Shown here: piece after piece, positions 48,978 through 61,619 of the stretch
How the letters are laid out: each line of letters opens with the position of its first letter
How positions within the stretch are numbered: position 1 is the first letter of the stretch
DNA from: Emydura subglobosa
Taxonomy: Eukaryota > Chordata > Testudines > Chelidae
Length of the DNA: 64,000 nucleotides
Direction of reading: 5' to 3'
Assembly: GCA_007922225.1 (NCBI GenBank)
Contig: ML679961.1
Location: 63,678,249 to 63,742,248 of the forward strand
Notes under the pieces: model-generated
What the model was told of the DNA's origin: nothing
What the model saw: the letters and a program-made list of their open reading frames with translations, nothing else
Database searches by the model: none
Translations under genes and position numbers: made by a program

Positions 48978-49025
48978 CTTTCCTCCCCGAGTTTCCCTGG
49001 TTCAATGGCTTATCAGTTACTGAAC
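48978..49025 (-). CDS. SMOC1: SMOC1 coding mini-exon (probable exon 5): start of the SMOC linker
   Basis: A 48-nt exon, phase 1 to phase 1. The acceptor is a T/C-rich run ending cctttaag; the donor is AAA G then gtgagt, close to consensus. With the borrowed G from the previous exon it reads GSVTDKPLNQGNSGRK, and the last G joins the next exon to make Asp. The mammalian SMOC1 segment as I remember it differs by one residue (Ser for Asn in PLNQ). It is too short to stand out as an ORF and was found by looking for the linker sequence next to splice sites. It lies 2.3 kb downstream of the thyroglobulin exon and 30 kb upstream of the next one. Being a multiple of three and symmetric in phase, it can be skipped without a frameshift. 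Confidence 0.95.
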
Positions 49026-49646
49026 CTTAAAGGAGGGGAAAAAAAATATATAAGGCATGGTTTGTTTAGAGGCAGCACGACCAAACAGCACATACACACA
49101 GTCACACAAATACACTTCAATATCCTAATCCCCAGGGTTCTAAAATCCCACTATAGGTGTCCATGGCAAACAAACACAAGGAACAGTTTTACAAATTCAG
49201 GCTGTCAAATCAGGGTCAGATTAAACAAGTGATCCTTAGTATAAGGGCCCAATGGTTTGAAGGGGCTTAACTTAGCAGCAAGACCGTAAGAAACCAAGAG
49301 TAAATCCAAGGGCAGCCAGGAGCATGATCTATAAGTCACTGGGAAGAGGGGATATGAGAGGAAGAGTCCATTTGTAAGTGTGAGGGAAGAAGAGCCAGGT
49401 GGCTGGGTGAGTTGTGAAAAGCAATCTGAGTGGGGACAGCATGGTTGTATGTTTGGGAAGGAGAACTCTAAATGGGGCCTGGATTTACCAAGACAGCGTC
49501 AGTCCACTCCTGAATGTTATTGAGGAAATGGGACCCTGAACTGGTCCTGGCATGAATTTGAATAAGGGATTGATTTTAATTTTAAAAGTGATTGAAGAAA
49601 TAAATATAGGATGTTACGTTTCATATGAAGAGTTTAAGCGGTGTTT

Positions 49647-49668
49647 AAAAAAAAAAAAAAAAAAAAAA
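49647..49668. repeat. A22 homopolymer
   Basis: Twenty-two A residues after gcggtgttt, with no adjacent element recognised. Confidence 0.85.
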
Positions 49669-49903
49669 TCAGTTTGCCTTATAAAGCGGTACTGTCAAAC
49701 AGTTTCACATTGAAAACGTAATCAGAGACAATGGCTATTTGGACTATTCTCTCAGAACTGTGAAAATTAAAAGGAAAAGCTCTGCTCTTGATTTGGTCCT
49801 TTTGGTATTTGACAACAGAGTGCTCCCTGTACCTAAACCCCTTCGAGTTGCAAAACTGAAGATTTGCAGCTTGACCATTTGTGTTTTTCTTTCACCTATT
49901 TCG

Positions 49904-49948
49904 AGGGTGACCATATGTCCCAATTTTATAGTGACAGTCCAGATATTC

Positions 49949-49994
<46 letters not shown>

Positions 49995-50055
49995 AAAAGG
50001 TGCCTATTACCTCCACCCCCATCCTGATTTTTCACACTTTCTATCTGGTCACCCT
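49904..50055. mobile_element. MITE with T37 core
   Basis: The ends agggtgaccatatgtccca and ctatctggtcaccct are inverse copies. The interior has ttttatagtgacagtccaga and attacctccacccccatcct, the usual wording of a widespread turtle MITE. A T37 tract (49954-49990) occupies the centre, and a flanking duplication is not clear. Confidence 0.75.
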
Positions 50056-51318
50056 ACTTACTTCCATGGGTGTGTCCAAAAAACACATCCACAGATCTAT
50101 GGGTAAATTTCACCCCAGAGCAAAGGACTTGTGCTGGCCCTATGTTCTATTTAAGCCTCATGGTCAGGGCTTAAGTAATGCCTAGGCTCTTCTTCAGGGA
50201 GAATCCCACCCTATCAGAAGAATTTGTTAATATGCTGCTGTTCTAGAAGATCAGCAAATGAATATAATTGCTGCCTTCATACTGTCTCTCTAATCATCTC
50301 ACATTTGACCCAATGGTTGAAGGTGGGTGCTGTTAATCAGCCAATTTGCCAGTTTTCAATCGGAGAGGCTCGGTAGAAAGGAGGGTAGCACTAGCTCAGT
50401 GGCATGCCCAGGAATTTCTCTCCCCCATTTTCTCAGACTCCACCAATCACCTGTGTACACTCACACGCTATTCCTGCTGGACATTCACTGCTGCTCCAAG
50501 ACAACCTCACCTTCAAGGGATCATCTCTCCCGAGACAAGGACAGAACCAATGGTGGTTTGAATGGCTGGGATGAAGCTCATTTTATTGTGATTCCAGGCA
50601 TTGCTGCAAGCCAGTCACTTTTTTTTTCTTGGCGTATGAGACGCAGTGCTAAGCCTCTGACATCTAGCAGCCCTCTCCTGCATATTAAAGCATGGAACTG
50701 GAGCAGCAGCCATGTACACAGAGAGGGGTCAGCATGTAAGTGAACTGGAGAAGGGAGAGTAGTTCACCACATGACAGTTGTGCCCATTATGTTACAAAGC
50801 AATGACGAAGCTCTCAAGAAAGGCTTTAACATTATCTTGTCCTTCGGCACCAACTGAGTAGTAGCTGAGCGTTCCTTCCTTAAAGAACTCACTAGCTCTA
50901 CCATAAGTAGAGCTGTACTGTCCCCTTCTTTAAACACACTTGTAAATCCTCTGAAGTACAGTTAAGTAAAAAGATATCCCATCCATGGATTCTGGTAGGG
51001 AAGTGAAAACTTGACTACCTTAACAACTGTCTTCTGTAAGCTTTTCATTGAGTGGCTGTACTCTAGTCTACAATGGAGTTGCCACAGTCATGAGAGAGAG
51101 ATTGGGAACCGAGTTCCCATGTGGGTTAAGAGGCATATAACTGATTGGGAGTGGTGGTGGGCACCACTGCAACTTTAGTTTAGCAAATTGGTGAAGTCGC
51201 CCAGAAATACTGAGCTCTTCGTAGTGCCACTAGAACAGCTCCCTCCTCCCCTTCATTCTCCTACTGCCAGCACTTTAAATCATTAAACAAATGCTTATTT
51301 AATCCCATGCCACAGTAC

Positions 51319-51418
51319 CTGAACATACAGGAGTTTTATTCTGCACAGAAGAGCCACTGATAGGCTTGCCATCAGGAGTGACACACCAACAGTATCCCGT
51401 GTAGGTATGGCATTGCAC
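51319..51418 (-). CDS. SMOC1: SMOC1 coding exon (probable exon 4): C-terminal half of first thyroglobulin type-1 domain
   Basis: A 100-nt exon read right to left, entering at phase 0 and leaving at phase 1. The acceptor is a pyrimidine-rich stretch ending gaacag before GTG CAA TGC. The donor is TCA G then gtactg. It encodes VQCHTYTGYCWCV and then TPDGKPISGSS, with VQNKTPVCS at the end. It carries the CWCV signature of thyroglobulin type-1 repeats and the cysteines CHTY, CWC and PVC. NKT is an N-glycosylation sequon. As far as I recall, this piece equals the mammalian SMOC1 protein, so it is under strong constraint. The upstream half of the domain should be on the preceding exon, beyond 64000. 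The encoded product is secreted, and this domain class mediates protease or matrix interactions. Confidence 0.96.
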
Positions 51419-54078
51419 CTGTTCAGGAAAGGAAAGAACCATGACTGAGACACTTCATTTCTTCAAATAGCATCCACAATGCTCTCCTATCCTTGTTCTT
51501 GTGCATCCTTGCTTACCCAGCACCTTAAAAGCAAGCCACAGGTTGGGGAGCCATCCCTTCAGCAAGAGAGATCCTGAATAAAAGGCTTTTTCGGTTTTGG
51601 CTGACATTCGTTTGGACAATGGTAGTACTTCATGTTTGGTTAAAGAAAAGTTCGTTTTCTTTATTCTAACCAGTTAGCCGGTCTCCAGATCAGGGCTGGA
51701 GGCAACTGGCAGAATCTCTTCTGAAGACATTTTATGCATGGTGTGTAACATTACACCTCATCCTGTCCCTTCCTTTGGTTCATATTTATTCATGCCACCA
51801 TTTTACTCACTATTCTCCATGTATATAAACCAGTGCTGGTGCTAGACATAAGCAGATTAAGCAATTTGCTTAGGGCCCCCAAGCAGCTCAAAGGGGAGGG
51901 GGCAAAACATATTCCTGTTTAGAGCTCCCAATGGGCTAGCACCACCTCTGATATAAAGTGATAGGATTGGGGTTTGTACTAACCCTCTCAATTCCCACTG
52001 CACGCTGGGTCAAAAAAGGCTTCCCCATCCCTGCCTCCACAATCCCTAGGCCCAACACCACACTGCATGGCAGGTGTTTGGGAGCACAATAGTTTTTCCA
52101 GTCACTGGACAAAGTGGTAGCACGCCTTGTTTCATTATTGCCACTTCAACAGGTGGGTTTGAACACTCCATTCACTGCACATTAGCATTCCAGCTCAGCA
52201 GACAGGAACCACCAAAATATGTTTGCATTTGTGTATTGCCATGGATTTTAAAATACTTAAAAGTTGCAGGTAAGCAGTCAAAGATACTAGGGTGAGATCC
52301 CTAACAATGTCAGTGTGGGTCTCTGGTTAGGTGGCAGCACAACTCTTACCACATTAAATTCCTTAGGGGAAGGGGACGTAGCTTGGGAACCAAACCATCC
52401 CAGATTTTCATGAAGTAGTCAGCAGATGGCGGACTTTCAAAAACTCCTTTTCACTTTATATTATAGACAAACGAAAGACCCTGCTACACAAGTGTGTGTG
52501 TTAATGCTAAGCAGTTTATGTTGCACTAAAAAGGCATCATTTGAACTCCAACCACACCCTTTCACATGGTTCGGTTTGCACAGCAGTACTTTAGTGACGG
52601 ACATTTATTCACAGCACACCACTGTAAACTTAGAGAAGGCTCCTCGAACTCAATTCTGCAATGAGTTCAGACTAAGAACTGCTTTTTTATTTTTAAAACT
52701 GGGCTCTTCTGTCCATCTCTTTTTCAGGCACCCTAAACAAAAGATCCCGAGTCCTCCCCATGTCAGACAGGGTAGCGGCACTGGCTCACTATTGCACTTC
52801 CTTCATGATGGGTCATTTCAGACCTAAGGCATTTGCAGTCCCTGTCCAGCAGCTGGACCCAATTCCCCAACGAAGCAAAGTTTGTTCATAGACTTGATGA
52901 TGGGCTTTGCATATTTCACATAAAATGTGATCTAAGAGCAGGTATAAACCCAGCATTGTGTGTGTCTTGGGTTTTACTAACTTACAAGGTAATCATTTTG
53001 CCTCAAGCCAATTCCACGTCTGGTAGCCAAAAACCAACAGTAAGTACATGCGCAAGTGCAAAACACATTTCTAGTCATTGTTATTGCCATTTGCACACAC
53101 TTTCAGTCCTTTGTGCTACACCATGGAACAGACTGCAAATTGCATTGATGGTGCAGCATTTGACTAATGAGCCATTTGTCACTTAGTAATGATTCTTCTG
53201 AGTCAGTCTAATTAGTGGCATGCTCAAACCAGAATAAAATGTTGAAATATAAAGTAACTGTTTATTTTTCAATGTATTTTGTTTATTTTTGGTAATCATG
53301 TTTCACACACAGGCATGAAAATACTAAAAAGTGTGCTGGTGTCAAGAACTCCAATGGTAAAATCTTGCCCTAGAATTAGAATTTCTGAGTTACTGAGACT
53401 AGGATTCTAATACTCTGTCTGAGGCCATTACATATAGACAAGGACATTTTCTTTAGCTCTGCAAAATATTGCATTGCAATTATTTTGGAAATGGGCACTA
53501 TCCACACCAGCACTGACATGTGGTTCCTTCACTTAGAAATACCTTGCTGCCATACATCTATTCTAAGTGTTTGCTTTAATGGCAGACACTTCATTTTCAT
53601 TCTTGTTTTTATATATAAAGTATAAAATTGTGTGCACAATGTGTTTTCTGGGAAGTTCAGTGCATCTGAACACATGCCACACCATATTGCCCAATTATTC
53701 CACATAATGCAAGTGTAGTTTAGATCACATGGTATTTCTTCAGTCAGAGTTTATAAAAACATTGAAATGGGTGTTTTTGTTTTACTACAATTCACACACA
53801 AACACTGAATATATAATGGTATGGTATAAACTTGTTGGCATAAATTTGAGGTGACTGAATTATCCCAGGGTTTGTTATGCCCAAATGAGCTGATAAAACC
53901 CTTCCATGCCACACAATCATGCAGCTCCTGTAGGTGTCACATTCATTACAGAGGAAGGTGGTTGTTTTGGCTTTGTTTTAAAGAAAGTTTCCTAATTTCA
54001 TTGAATCTACTTTTTATAACCATCCACCTGTACTGTAGAGACACTTAGTTGCCAAGGGCTGGGCTACACCTAGAAGTT

Positions 54079-54152
54079 AGGGCCTGATCCACAGCCCTTT
54101 GATCTCAATGGAGAGACTCCAATTGACTTGAATAGGCTTTGGCTCAGGCCCT
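54079..54152. repeat. Short foldback repeat
   Basis: Arms agggcctga and tcaggccct are perfect inverse copies, with a looser pair (ctcaatggagagactccaat) in the middle. Confidence 0.55.
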
Positions 54153-54436
54153 ACATGAGCTGAGGCTAATTAAGAATAGGGCCCCCATGTGTGGGCCTTG
54201 TCAACTGCCCCATCCATGAAAAGAAGAACACAAATCACATCAACTAGGGCCTGTCTCTTGTTCCTATTATTCATTCTGATTCCTATTTTCTTTCCTCACC
54301 CCTTCATTTTTGGCCTCCTTCCTCTTACCAGGGGGTCGGGATGGTTGAGGGCCCCTCAGTTTCACCCAGAGCTCTTTGTCCTGGCAGAAGTGCTGTGTGA
54401 TTATGTCACAGAGCAGCATGGTCAACCCCAAACATC

Positions 54437-54556
54437 AGTGCTTAATTTGTAATGAAAGAGGTGCCAGGGCTCAAACAATTTTTTTACATTCATAACTGAT
54501 GCAGCAAGCCAGAGGTGCCGGGGCTCATCCCGGACACAAATTTAGCACTGCTGAAC
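54437..54556. mobile_element. Short MITE with inverse ends
   Basis: The ends cagtgcttaatttgt and acaaatttagcactg are inverse copies. The interior has agaggtgccagggctca and agaggtgccggggctca as direct repeats. Confidence 0.55.
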
Positions 54557-57029
54557 ATTCAAAACATAATGAGTCAGGCCCCCAAAAGTATCATGAGAAT
54601 TAAAAGTTGGTGTTCAGTTCTTTGCCTTCTGATTGAGTTTTTTGGTGACCCTGAGGTCACATTTTCAAGCTTTTCTCCACAATTATGAGCCAGAAACTGT
54701 CATTTTTAAAAAAAAAAGCAAGCTAAAAGTCTCATGGAATCACAGGTCTCCAGAGCCAGGGCTTCAACTATAACCCCATGTATCAGGAGACTTGTGATAA
54801 CGTCAAGGGTTGGCCACACAGCAAAACTGCTTTTCCATCACTGCACCCTGGATAGCTTCCTGCTGCTGCTGCCCTGAGCTTATGTGCCATGCTCAGTGGT
54901 TCACACTAGCTGATACTGGTCTCATGCGTGCCCCTCTTTACCCCCTCAAGCAAGAGGCTCAGACAACTGCCCAGGAAAAAGAACAAACATTTTAGAAACC
55001 TCACACTTAACTAACTTAGCTGTTCTATAAATTCTAACATTGGTAGGTTAAGGCTCAGTATCTCACCAGGACATTAGACTTAAGCACAGAACGTTTAGGG
55101 GTCAGAACAATGAGGATTCAGCACTCAAAGAGTGCAGTTATGAATCTGGAAGAATCTAACCCATCTCCCTTTCAGCTTATACGTCTATGTTCGCTATTTA
55201 TGGGGAAGATAGGATAACAGATGGTCTAGCACCATTTCTAATGGCAGGTAATTGGAAGAGTTGCAGTTTGAGGTCAGCTCCCCCGCCAATCAAGCCAGGT
55301 GATGGTTAGAAATGTCTACCTAGCTCCTGCATCTCAGGGATTTTGAAAGTTCTTAGGAGCTTTCCATACAGTTGTGTGTGCTTTCCAATTGGTTTCTGAA
55401 TTTTTTATGCTTATTTAAGTCTAATCCACAGCTTTGATTCACCTATAACAACGGTCCCTCATCCTGTACAATGGCTATCAGGCTACACAATACGGTCAGT
55501 TTGAAAACCATTAACATTTTATTACAACTTTGCATTAATAAAAAATTTCCCAAAAAATGGATACCTTATGCTACAGATTTGCTTCTTGTGGAAATTCAGA
55601 ATCAAATTTGGGTGTTACTTTCCTATAAATGTTTAATATATCCACTTCCTTTTATTAATCACATTTTAAGTTCAGCTCCTTTTTACCCCCATCAGCCTTG
55701 CAAAACCAGCAGTTATTGGGGACAGCAATGGTCCTGTTCTAGCTCATGCATTGGCAACAAAATTGTTAATTAAGTTCCAGCCAGAATCTTCATTATTGGT
55801 GAAGACGTAGGAGTCAAAGATACAGCTAGACTTTCAGAACCCAACGTGAGTCTGTCTGGCGAACAGCTGAACATTTTCGGTTATAAAAGCTTGAGCATAT
55901 AGGATATGGAATGATTGAGGGGAAAAGATGGAACTCAACAAAATCATCTTTACAGATTTTCAGAACTACGCTATGTACCATAATTAACTTTAACGAAGTG
56001 AAGTCTGGTCCTACCTGAATTAGTGATTAGGCAAGAGGAAGCAATTTTTTGTTCTTCAGGAGTAAGGGATATGCCATCTCCATTATGCCTCAATTGAAGA
56101 AAGAAAATCAGGAAGGATGCACCGAACAAAAATTGCTCTGTCATTGTTGCCCACATTAATTAAAAAAAGTACTACAGTGGCTCTCTCTAGTCCCCTACCC
56201 CTCCTGGCCCAGTACAATGTGTGAAATCGAACAGAAGCTAACACTCCAGCCACTGGCCCCATGAATAAACTCCTGCCCTTGTCAAATTCATTAGAATATG
56301 AAAACATTAAAACTATAGTCACTGGCAGGCGCCTCAGCCTCTTAATTCTTGTCAGGAGAATGAAGCCATTGTTGGAGTCTCTTCACTACCACACTGGAGT
56401 TGCCAGAACGAGATTCTGAACTATTCCAAAATCTTAAGCTGGCTGGATCATCCCTTTACAATGATTTGACAAGAGAATCAAGGGGTTGTTTTCCACAAAA
56501 TAAACTGGAAATGGGGGAGAAATGGCATGTGCGAAGTAGATACTAGGGGACGGAACAGCAGTTTTGGGTTAGCTTCAACAGTCTTTTGGGGGTTAGGGAA
56601 AGCATAAGTTTGTTATAAGAAACACTACAGTGCCTGACATGGAGTTGGAACAGCTCAGAGCAGCACCGGGCTAAAGAATAAAACACAACAATGTTCTGAC
56701 TACATAGTAACTGCTTTTCCATACAGGGAGGTTGATAACTGATTCATATCCAATGGCAGATTAGAAACAAAACAAACATTTCCTGGCTCCTTCAATAATA
56801 AAGAGGGGCAGGAGGAGAAAGGAAAGAAAAACATTCCTTTTACAGTCAGAACAACGTTTCCACAAGAAAAGAAAACAATTCCAGTCTTCAGAGGACATTG
56901 CAGAGGCAGAAAATGCACAATGGAGCTATGCTGTGCGTGTGGTGTACATGCCCGCATGCACACACCATGCCAGTTTTCTTCAGATGCAGCTCAGATACTG
57001 TATAACCAGCTATTAAGATGGTCTGAAAA

Positions 57030-57560
57030 GTGGTTTGTAGATTTCTCAGGCCAGAAAGGACTGTTCGATCTAGTCTGATCTTCTATAGAACACAGGTCTC
57101 ACAACCTTACTCAGAACTTTCTGCATCAAGATCATAACTTCTGTTTGAGCTATAGCATTCCTTTTAGAAAGGCACCCAGTCTCTATTTAAAGCCTTCAAG
57201 TGATGGAAAACCACCACATCCTTAGGTGAGTGGTTCCAATTTTTAATTATTCTCACTTAAAAGAGCTGCATCTTATTTCTGGTTTGAACATTGCCTTGTT
57301 GCCGTTTCCTGTCACTGGATCTCATTATGCCTTTTTCTACTAGATTAGAGAGCTGCCTCCCATCAGGAATCCTCCCCTATGTAGGCAGCTGGAGACATAT
57401 CAAAATCACCTTAACCTTCTCCTGGATGAACCAAATAGTTTGAACTTCCTAAGTCTTTCACTAGGAGGCATATTTTTCAGACTTCAAGTCATTCTTGTAG
57501 CTTTTTTCCACATCCTTTCCAAATTTTTCCAGCATCATTTTTGAAGCCACAACACTCCCT
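57030..57560 (-). mobile_element. Old CR1-like LINE 3' end
   Basis: The inverse tail cttctcaggccagaaagga, ctgttcgatctagtctgatc is followed by aaaccaccacatccttaggt, gagtggttccaat, then by inverse coding wording (ccgtttcctgtcactggatc, tagcttttttccacatcctt tcc) of the ORF2 C-terminus. It is heavily decayed. Confidence 0.7.
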
Positions 57561-57666
57561 CGCAACAAAACCACTGCAATCTTTCCTACACGATGCATAC
57601 CAGACAAACGTAAGGAACACTAAACATGTGACCAGATCTCTCATCTTTGGTTTGCTTCAGGAAACT

Positions 57667-57670
<4 letters not shown>

Positions 57671-57705
<35 letters not shown>

Positions 57706-57717
57706 CGCGCGTGCGCG
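57671..57717. repeat. (TG)n followed by (CG/TG) alternating tract
   Basis: About 15 GT units, then gcgtgcgcgcgtgcgcg. Strict purine-pyrimidine alternation over about 46 nt, with a Z-DNA-prone composition. Confidence 0.85.
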
Positions 57718-59774
57718 GGCAGGGGCAGGGAGAGATTCTACTGCTAGGGATTCTAAAGAAACCATCTTTCAAAAATGTTACAAAATTAGGGCTCAGTCCC
57801 CGTGAGGGTTGAACATTCTCTGCTCCCATGGAAGTCATTGGGAGCAGAAAATATTCTTTTAGTACTTTGCATGAGTTGATCAGTGTCTTGCATAATTGGG
57901 CTGTATGTTTTTTTTTCCCCCTTGGGATGTCAAAATGAGAGACAGAGCACCCTCTTTTTATAATACAACACTCTTCGAAGGAACAAGCAATTTGCAGAAG
58001 TCCTGTCAAGAACAGCTAGTTTGGTAAGGAATGAAGTTACTGTGTGGGACCCTGCTACAAAAGCATTACACCAAATCAGCCTTAGAGGCGGATGTTAGAG
58101 TGTGTCTTAGAGCCCGTTTAATGTGAGTAAAATTCATCCTTGACAATCAATATCAGTCTACCTAACAAGCCTCAGTCATTTGAAGAAAAGCATATGTCAA
58201 ACACTGGATTTAAGAGCACATTGTACCACAGTAGGGCTTGTAGACCACTGTGCCAGCAGTTGCTTCTTGGAATGAAGCAACTCCAAGTAAAGTAATGCAC
58301 AGGAAAAATGCTGCTCTTCTGGAATTGCTGTCAACCACACGTATGCCAGTTTGCAAGGAAAAGGGGTTTAACTTTGACAGTGGAATCAGGAGGGACAAAA
58401 TGAGGCACATGCCATGAAAAGCCACACAAGGCCATGCACCCAAAGCAGCAAGGAGATTAACAGTGTTCACATTAGTTTGTCTAATTGTTTAAAACCCCTA
58501 CGACCTTTTCTGAAAGCCTGCTTCAGAGAGAACTATGAAGAATGTAATTCTCCCTGAGCCCATGGCAACAAACCCAATGGCACTAAGCAGCAAAAAAGTG
58601 CCGATTACCCAGTGCAGTCTGTTATTTAGAAAGAGCAGATCACAGCAAGTTAAATACAGCATGAAAGGGAATGGCATTTATACAAAATATAGTACCACAA
58701 AAAGCCATACTGGAAACAGAAACCACTTTAAAGTGACAAAACTTTGCCCAACGTGAATTAAATTCTGTTGCCTGCAATTAAATCAAAATTAAAAACATTC
58801 TTGTGCTGTGAATAAAACTCGCATTTCAGCCTGGTTGTATCACACTGGTGTTGGCAGCTATGGGATGGGAAATAATTTCCCCACACAGAGGGGTTGACAT
58901 GGAAAGAAGTAGTTGTAAGTCACTTTTGAAAGTGGAGTACCATCACCCACTCATGCCTGCAATCCCAGAATTCCTACCAAACCCATACCCAAGCTACTTG
59001 GTTACATGCATAAGCAGAGCAGGAAGTCAGTTTGACAAAAACCTCTAGAGAGTTTTGAATTTAACAAGATCTTTGCAATGCTGTGCTGGTCCTTAAGACT
59101 GAGTGTCACCTTGTTACCCCCTGCCTCCAACATGAGGCAATCTTCCTTGAGTTTGGCTGGGTCTCAGCTCCCTGACACTGCCAACCTGTTAGCTCCTCAA
59201 GTGTTCTCCTCTGGTTAGGCCAGCCCTTACTTTGCCTTGCAGGTTAACAGATGCACCCCGCCTCAAAGTCCCTTTGAAGCATTCCCCTGGAGCATCCACA
59301 GCCCCTTATCCACTGAACACGCACAGAAATAACAGGTCTGCTGTCACCAAGGGACCAGTACACACCAGTTTATATGATTCAACTCCAGACCAGTACTTTG
59401 CTTAATATCAGTGCAAACACGAATAAGGTTATCAAAGAATACTAGAAACAAATGGTTACATACAAAAAAAATTACATGCTTTCTGGAGACTAAACACTAC
59501 TTGTTTATTTCCGAGGTGCAGGGTGATGGGGTGTTGTCTTTGCCTCATATATGCCCAAAGCTTGTCGGCTTTGCACACAGCCATCTGTGGTTTGTTTTTC
59601 CTGCATGCGCCTTCCCTGCTGACTTCACATCTCTCCATTGACTTTGTATGTAAATGGGCATCCATTGTGTTTAGCTTACAATGCTTAACTTGCATGTTGA
59701 CAGAGAGATGCTTTAACAGCTGTCTGAAGGAAAACTTCTTTTCATCTTGTCTTGATAGAGACTAAAATATTTTC

Positions 59775-59803
59775 TGCGCACGCGCACACGCACACGCGCA
59801 CAC
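59775..59803. repeat. (CG/CA) alternating tract
   Basis: Alternating gcgcacgcgcacacgcac followed by acgcgcacac, about 29 nt. Confidence 0.8.
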
Positions 59804-60074
59804 CCCCAACACTCCTCTCTCCTTAGATTGCAAAATGTACATAGAAATACTATGATATTAATGTGTATGTACCAGTGTGACCTCAACTTTTATTTAAGAC
59901 CTCACATGAAATTCTTTGGTGACCTAGAATATACAGACCAGAATCAGGACATTCTTGTAAGCCCCTTGCCAGTTGACATTCAGGGATTCTTGGGTCACAG
60001 CTATGTTTCAATTCCTATGAGTAAGCAAAGCAGCAAACATTGGGTGTAGACAGAGTGCCAATTCCAACACAAAG

Positions 60075-60345
60075 CAGCTCACTTAATATAATCATAGCAC
60101 CTAAAGCACCCAAACAAGATCAGGCCCCATTGTGCTAGGCACTGTACAAATCACATAGTAAGACTGGCTCACTACAAGAGGGAGGCTAGACTAAGAATGG
60201 GAGAAGGGGTATGACCCACATTTTACAGATGGGGAACTGATGCAGAGAGGAATTAAGTCCACACAGGAAGTCTGTTATAGGTATGGGATTTAAACCCAGA
60301 GCCAAGGTCCAGTCCAGTGCCTTAACCATGAGCCATTTCCCCTTT
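60075..60345 (-). repeat. MIR-like SINE
   Basis: gatcaggccccattgtgcta, ggcactgtacaaatcacata, cattttacagatggggaact, gatgcagagaggaattaagt and gatttaaacccagagccaag follow the inverse order of a MIR-type SINE with a 3' extension common in reptiles. Confidence 0.7.
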
Positions 60346-60687
60346 CACTTTTGCCTTATGTTGGTGCACTAACATGTACAACCAGATGCTGGATTCCATT
60401 GTATGTAAGTGAGCCCCCGAGATAAAAGAATTAGAGGGATGAACTCTCTCCTCCCTCTATAGGAGAAAAGAGCCAGTCTTATTTACATAAGTTACATTGC
60501 TTACCCGCAGTTCCATGTGTGTGTTGGAATGTGTCTATGTTCTGATTGTATATATGACAATTGATTGTTACAGTAGCTGTACAAGTCATGAAAGGACAGA
60601 GGAACTGTGCAAAGTCTACCCAGGAGTAACTGATCATCCTGACTTTACAGGTGACTCTGGTTTGGGATTCAAGCTCAAAGAGTGTAC

Positions 60688-60750
60688 AGGGCTCTGTCCT
60701 AGAGACCAGGAGCTCTGTCTCAGGGAGCGGGAACTCTGTCAGAGGGTCCT
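60688..60750. repeat. Three imperfect 21-bp tandem units
   Basis: The word ctctgtc starts at 60692, 60713 and 60734, spaced exactly 21 nt, with surrounding cagg/gag words also repeated. Confidence 0.5.
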
Positions 60751-61619
60751 GTTTTGCTGGAGGTTCTGAACCTCGTGTGGAGCAATTCTCTGGTACTGAA
60801 CCAGACTGAACTCACAGCAGGAGTGCAGTGCTGACTGCAGTAAAGACCATCCTGGCTTGTGGTGGTGACAGAGCTGACTTAACAGAACCAGACCAAGTAG
60901 CTGCACTACAGTCTATACCCTGGTAGCATGGATTTCTCTTGATCACAGCAGAGACAGAGAAGAGGCACTACCTGAGGACCTCCTGAATATCACAGAGTCA
61001 AACTGGACCCATGAGAGAAAAGTGATACATGGAAGTTCATGTTGTTCAAAGCAACTCAGCTTTCTGCAATTGTATGTTATACCTTCCTTTGTGATTAGAA
61101 ACAGGTGAACCAGTTAGGACTAAAAGCTAGGATGACTTTTGTCTGAAACTCAAAAGTTAATCCATTTCCTACTTTCTTGACCATTATATTACAGTTTTCA
61201 GTACCTCAGCGTTCTGGGTTCCAAATGGGACCAGGGCCATAAGTACTGAAATATTATGAGAGACTTTCTGTGGTATTTCTGGGCTGACTGGATACACCTA
61301 ACTTTCAGACTGCTCTAAAATATGCATCCAAAAATCTGGATCGCTTATGGCTGAACCTCTGAATGTTGAGATGGGTTCCTTCACCAATGCTTGTAATGCA
61401 CTAGGCTCTGGAGAGGAAACCAATAGACATCAGCTGAAAGATGAGCCCAGATCATCACAGAAAGGTTCTCTCATGCTCTTTGTGGCAAGAGTGATGAATG
61501 CAAGTTCATCTGAGCATGCTCAGTCCTTCTTGTAACTGTGCTCCACAAATCAATAAAAGAAATACCTCTTTTGGTTGCAATTGCCTCCTTCCAAGCAAAC
61601 ACACTTTACTCATGTCTGA

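Larger units (their letters stand above)
49026..51318 (-). other. SMOC1: SMOC1 intron, 2.3 kb
   Basis: A complete intron with GT at 51317-51318 and AG at 49026-49027. It contains an A22 run (49647-49668) and a MITE with a T37 core (49904-50055). The remainder, including an open frame of 138 codons at 50327-50743 on the plus strand, shows nothing recognisable. Confidence 0.9.

Noticed and set aside
50327..50743. A 138-codon plus-strand open frame between two SMOC1 exons
   Set aside because: It lies in a SMOC1 intron on the opposite strand, with no family likeness and no conserved motif.
51319..51418. Assignment to SMOC2 instead of SMOC1
   Set aside because: The thyroglobulin half is similar in both, but the downstream mini-exons encode GSVTDKPL and KPTPTMETQP, which fit SMOC1 and not the SMOC2 linker as I know it.
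56012..56095. Possible exon with a gtagg donor on the minus strand (reading ...SLTPEEQKIASS...)
   Set aside because: It is open, but there is no matching SMOC1 sequence at this place, the acceptor is weak, and no family is recognised.
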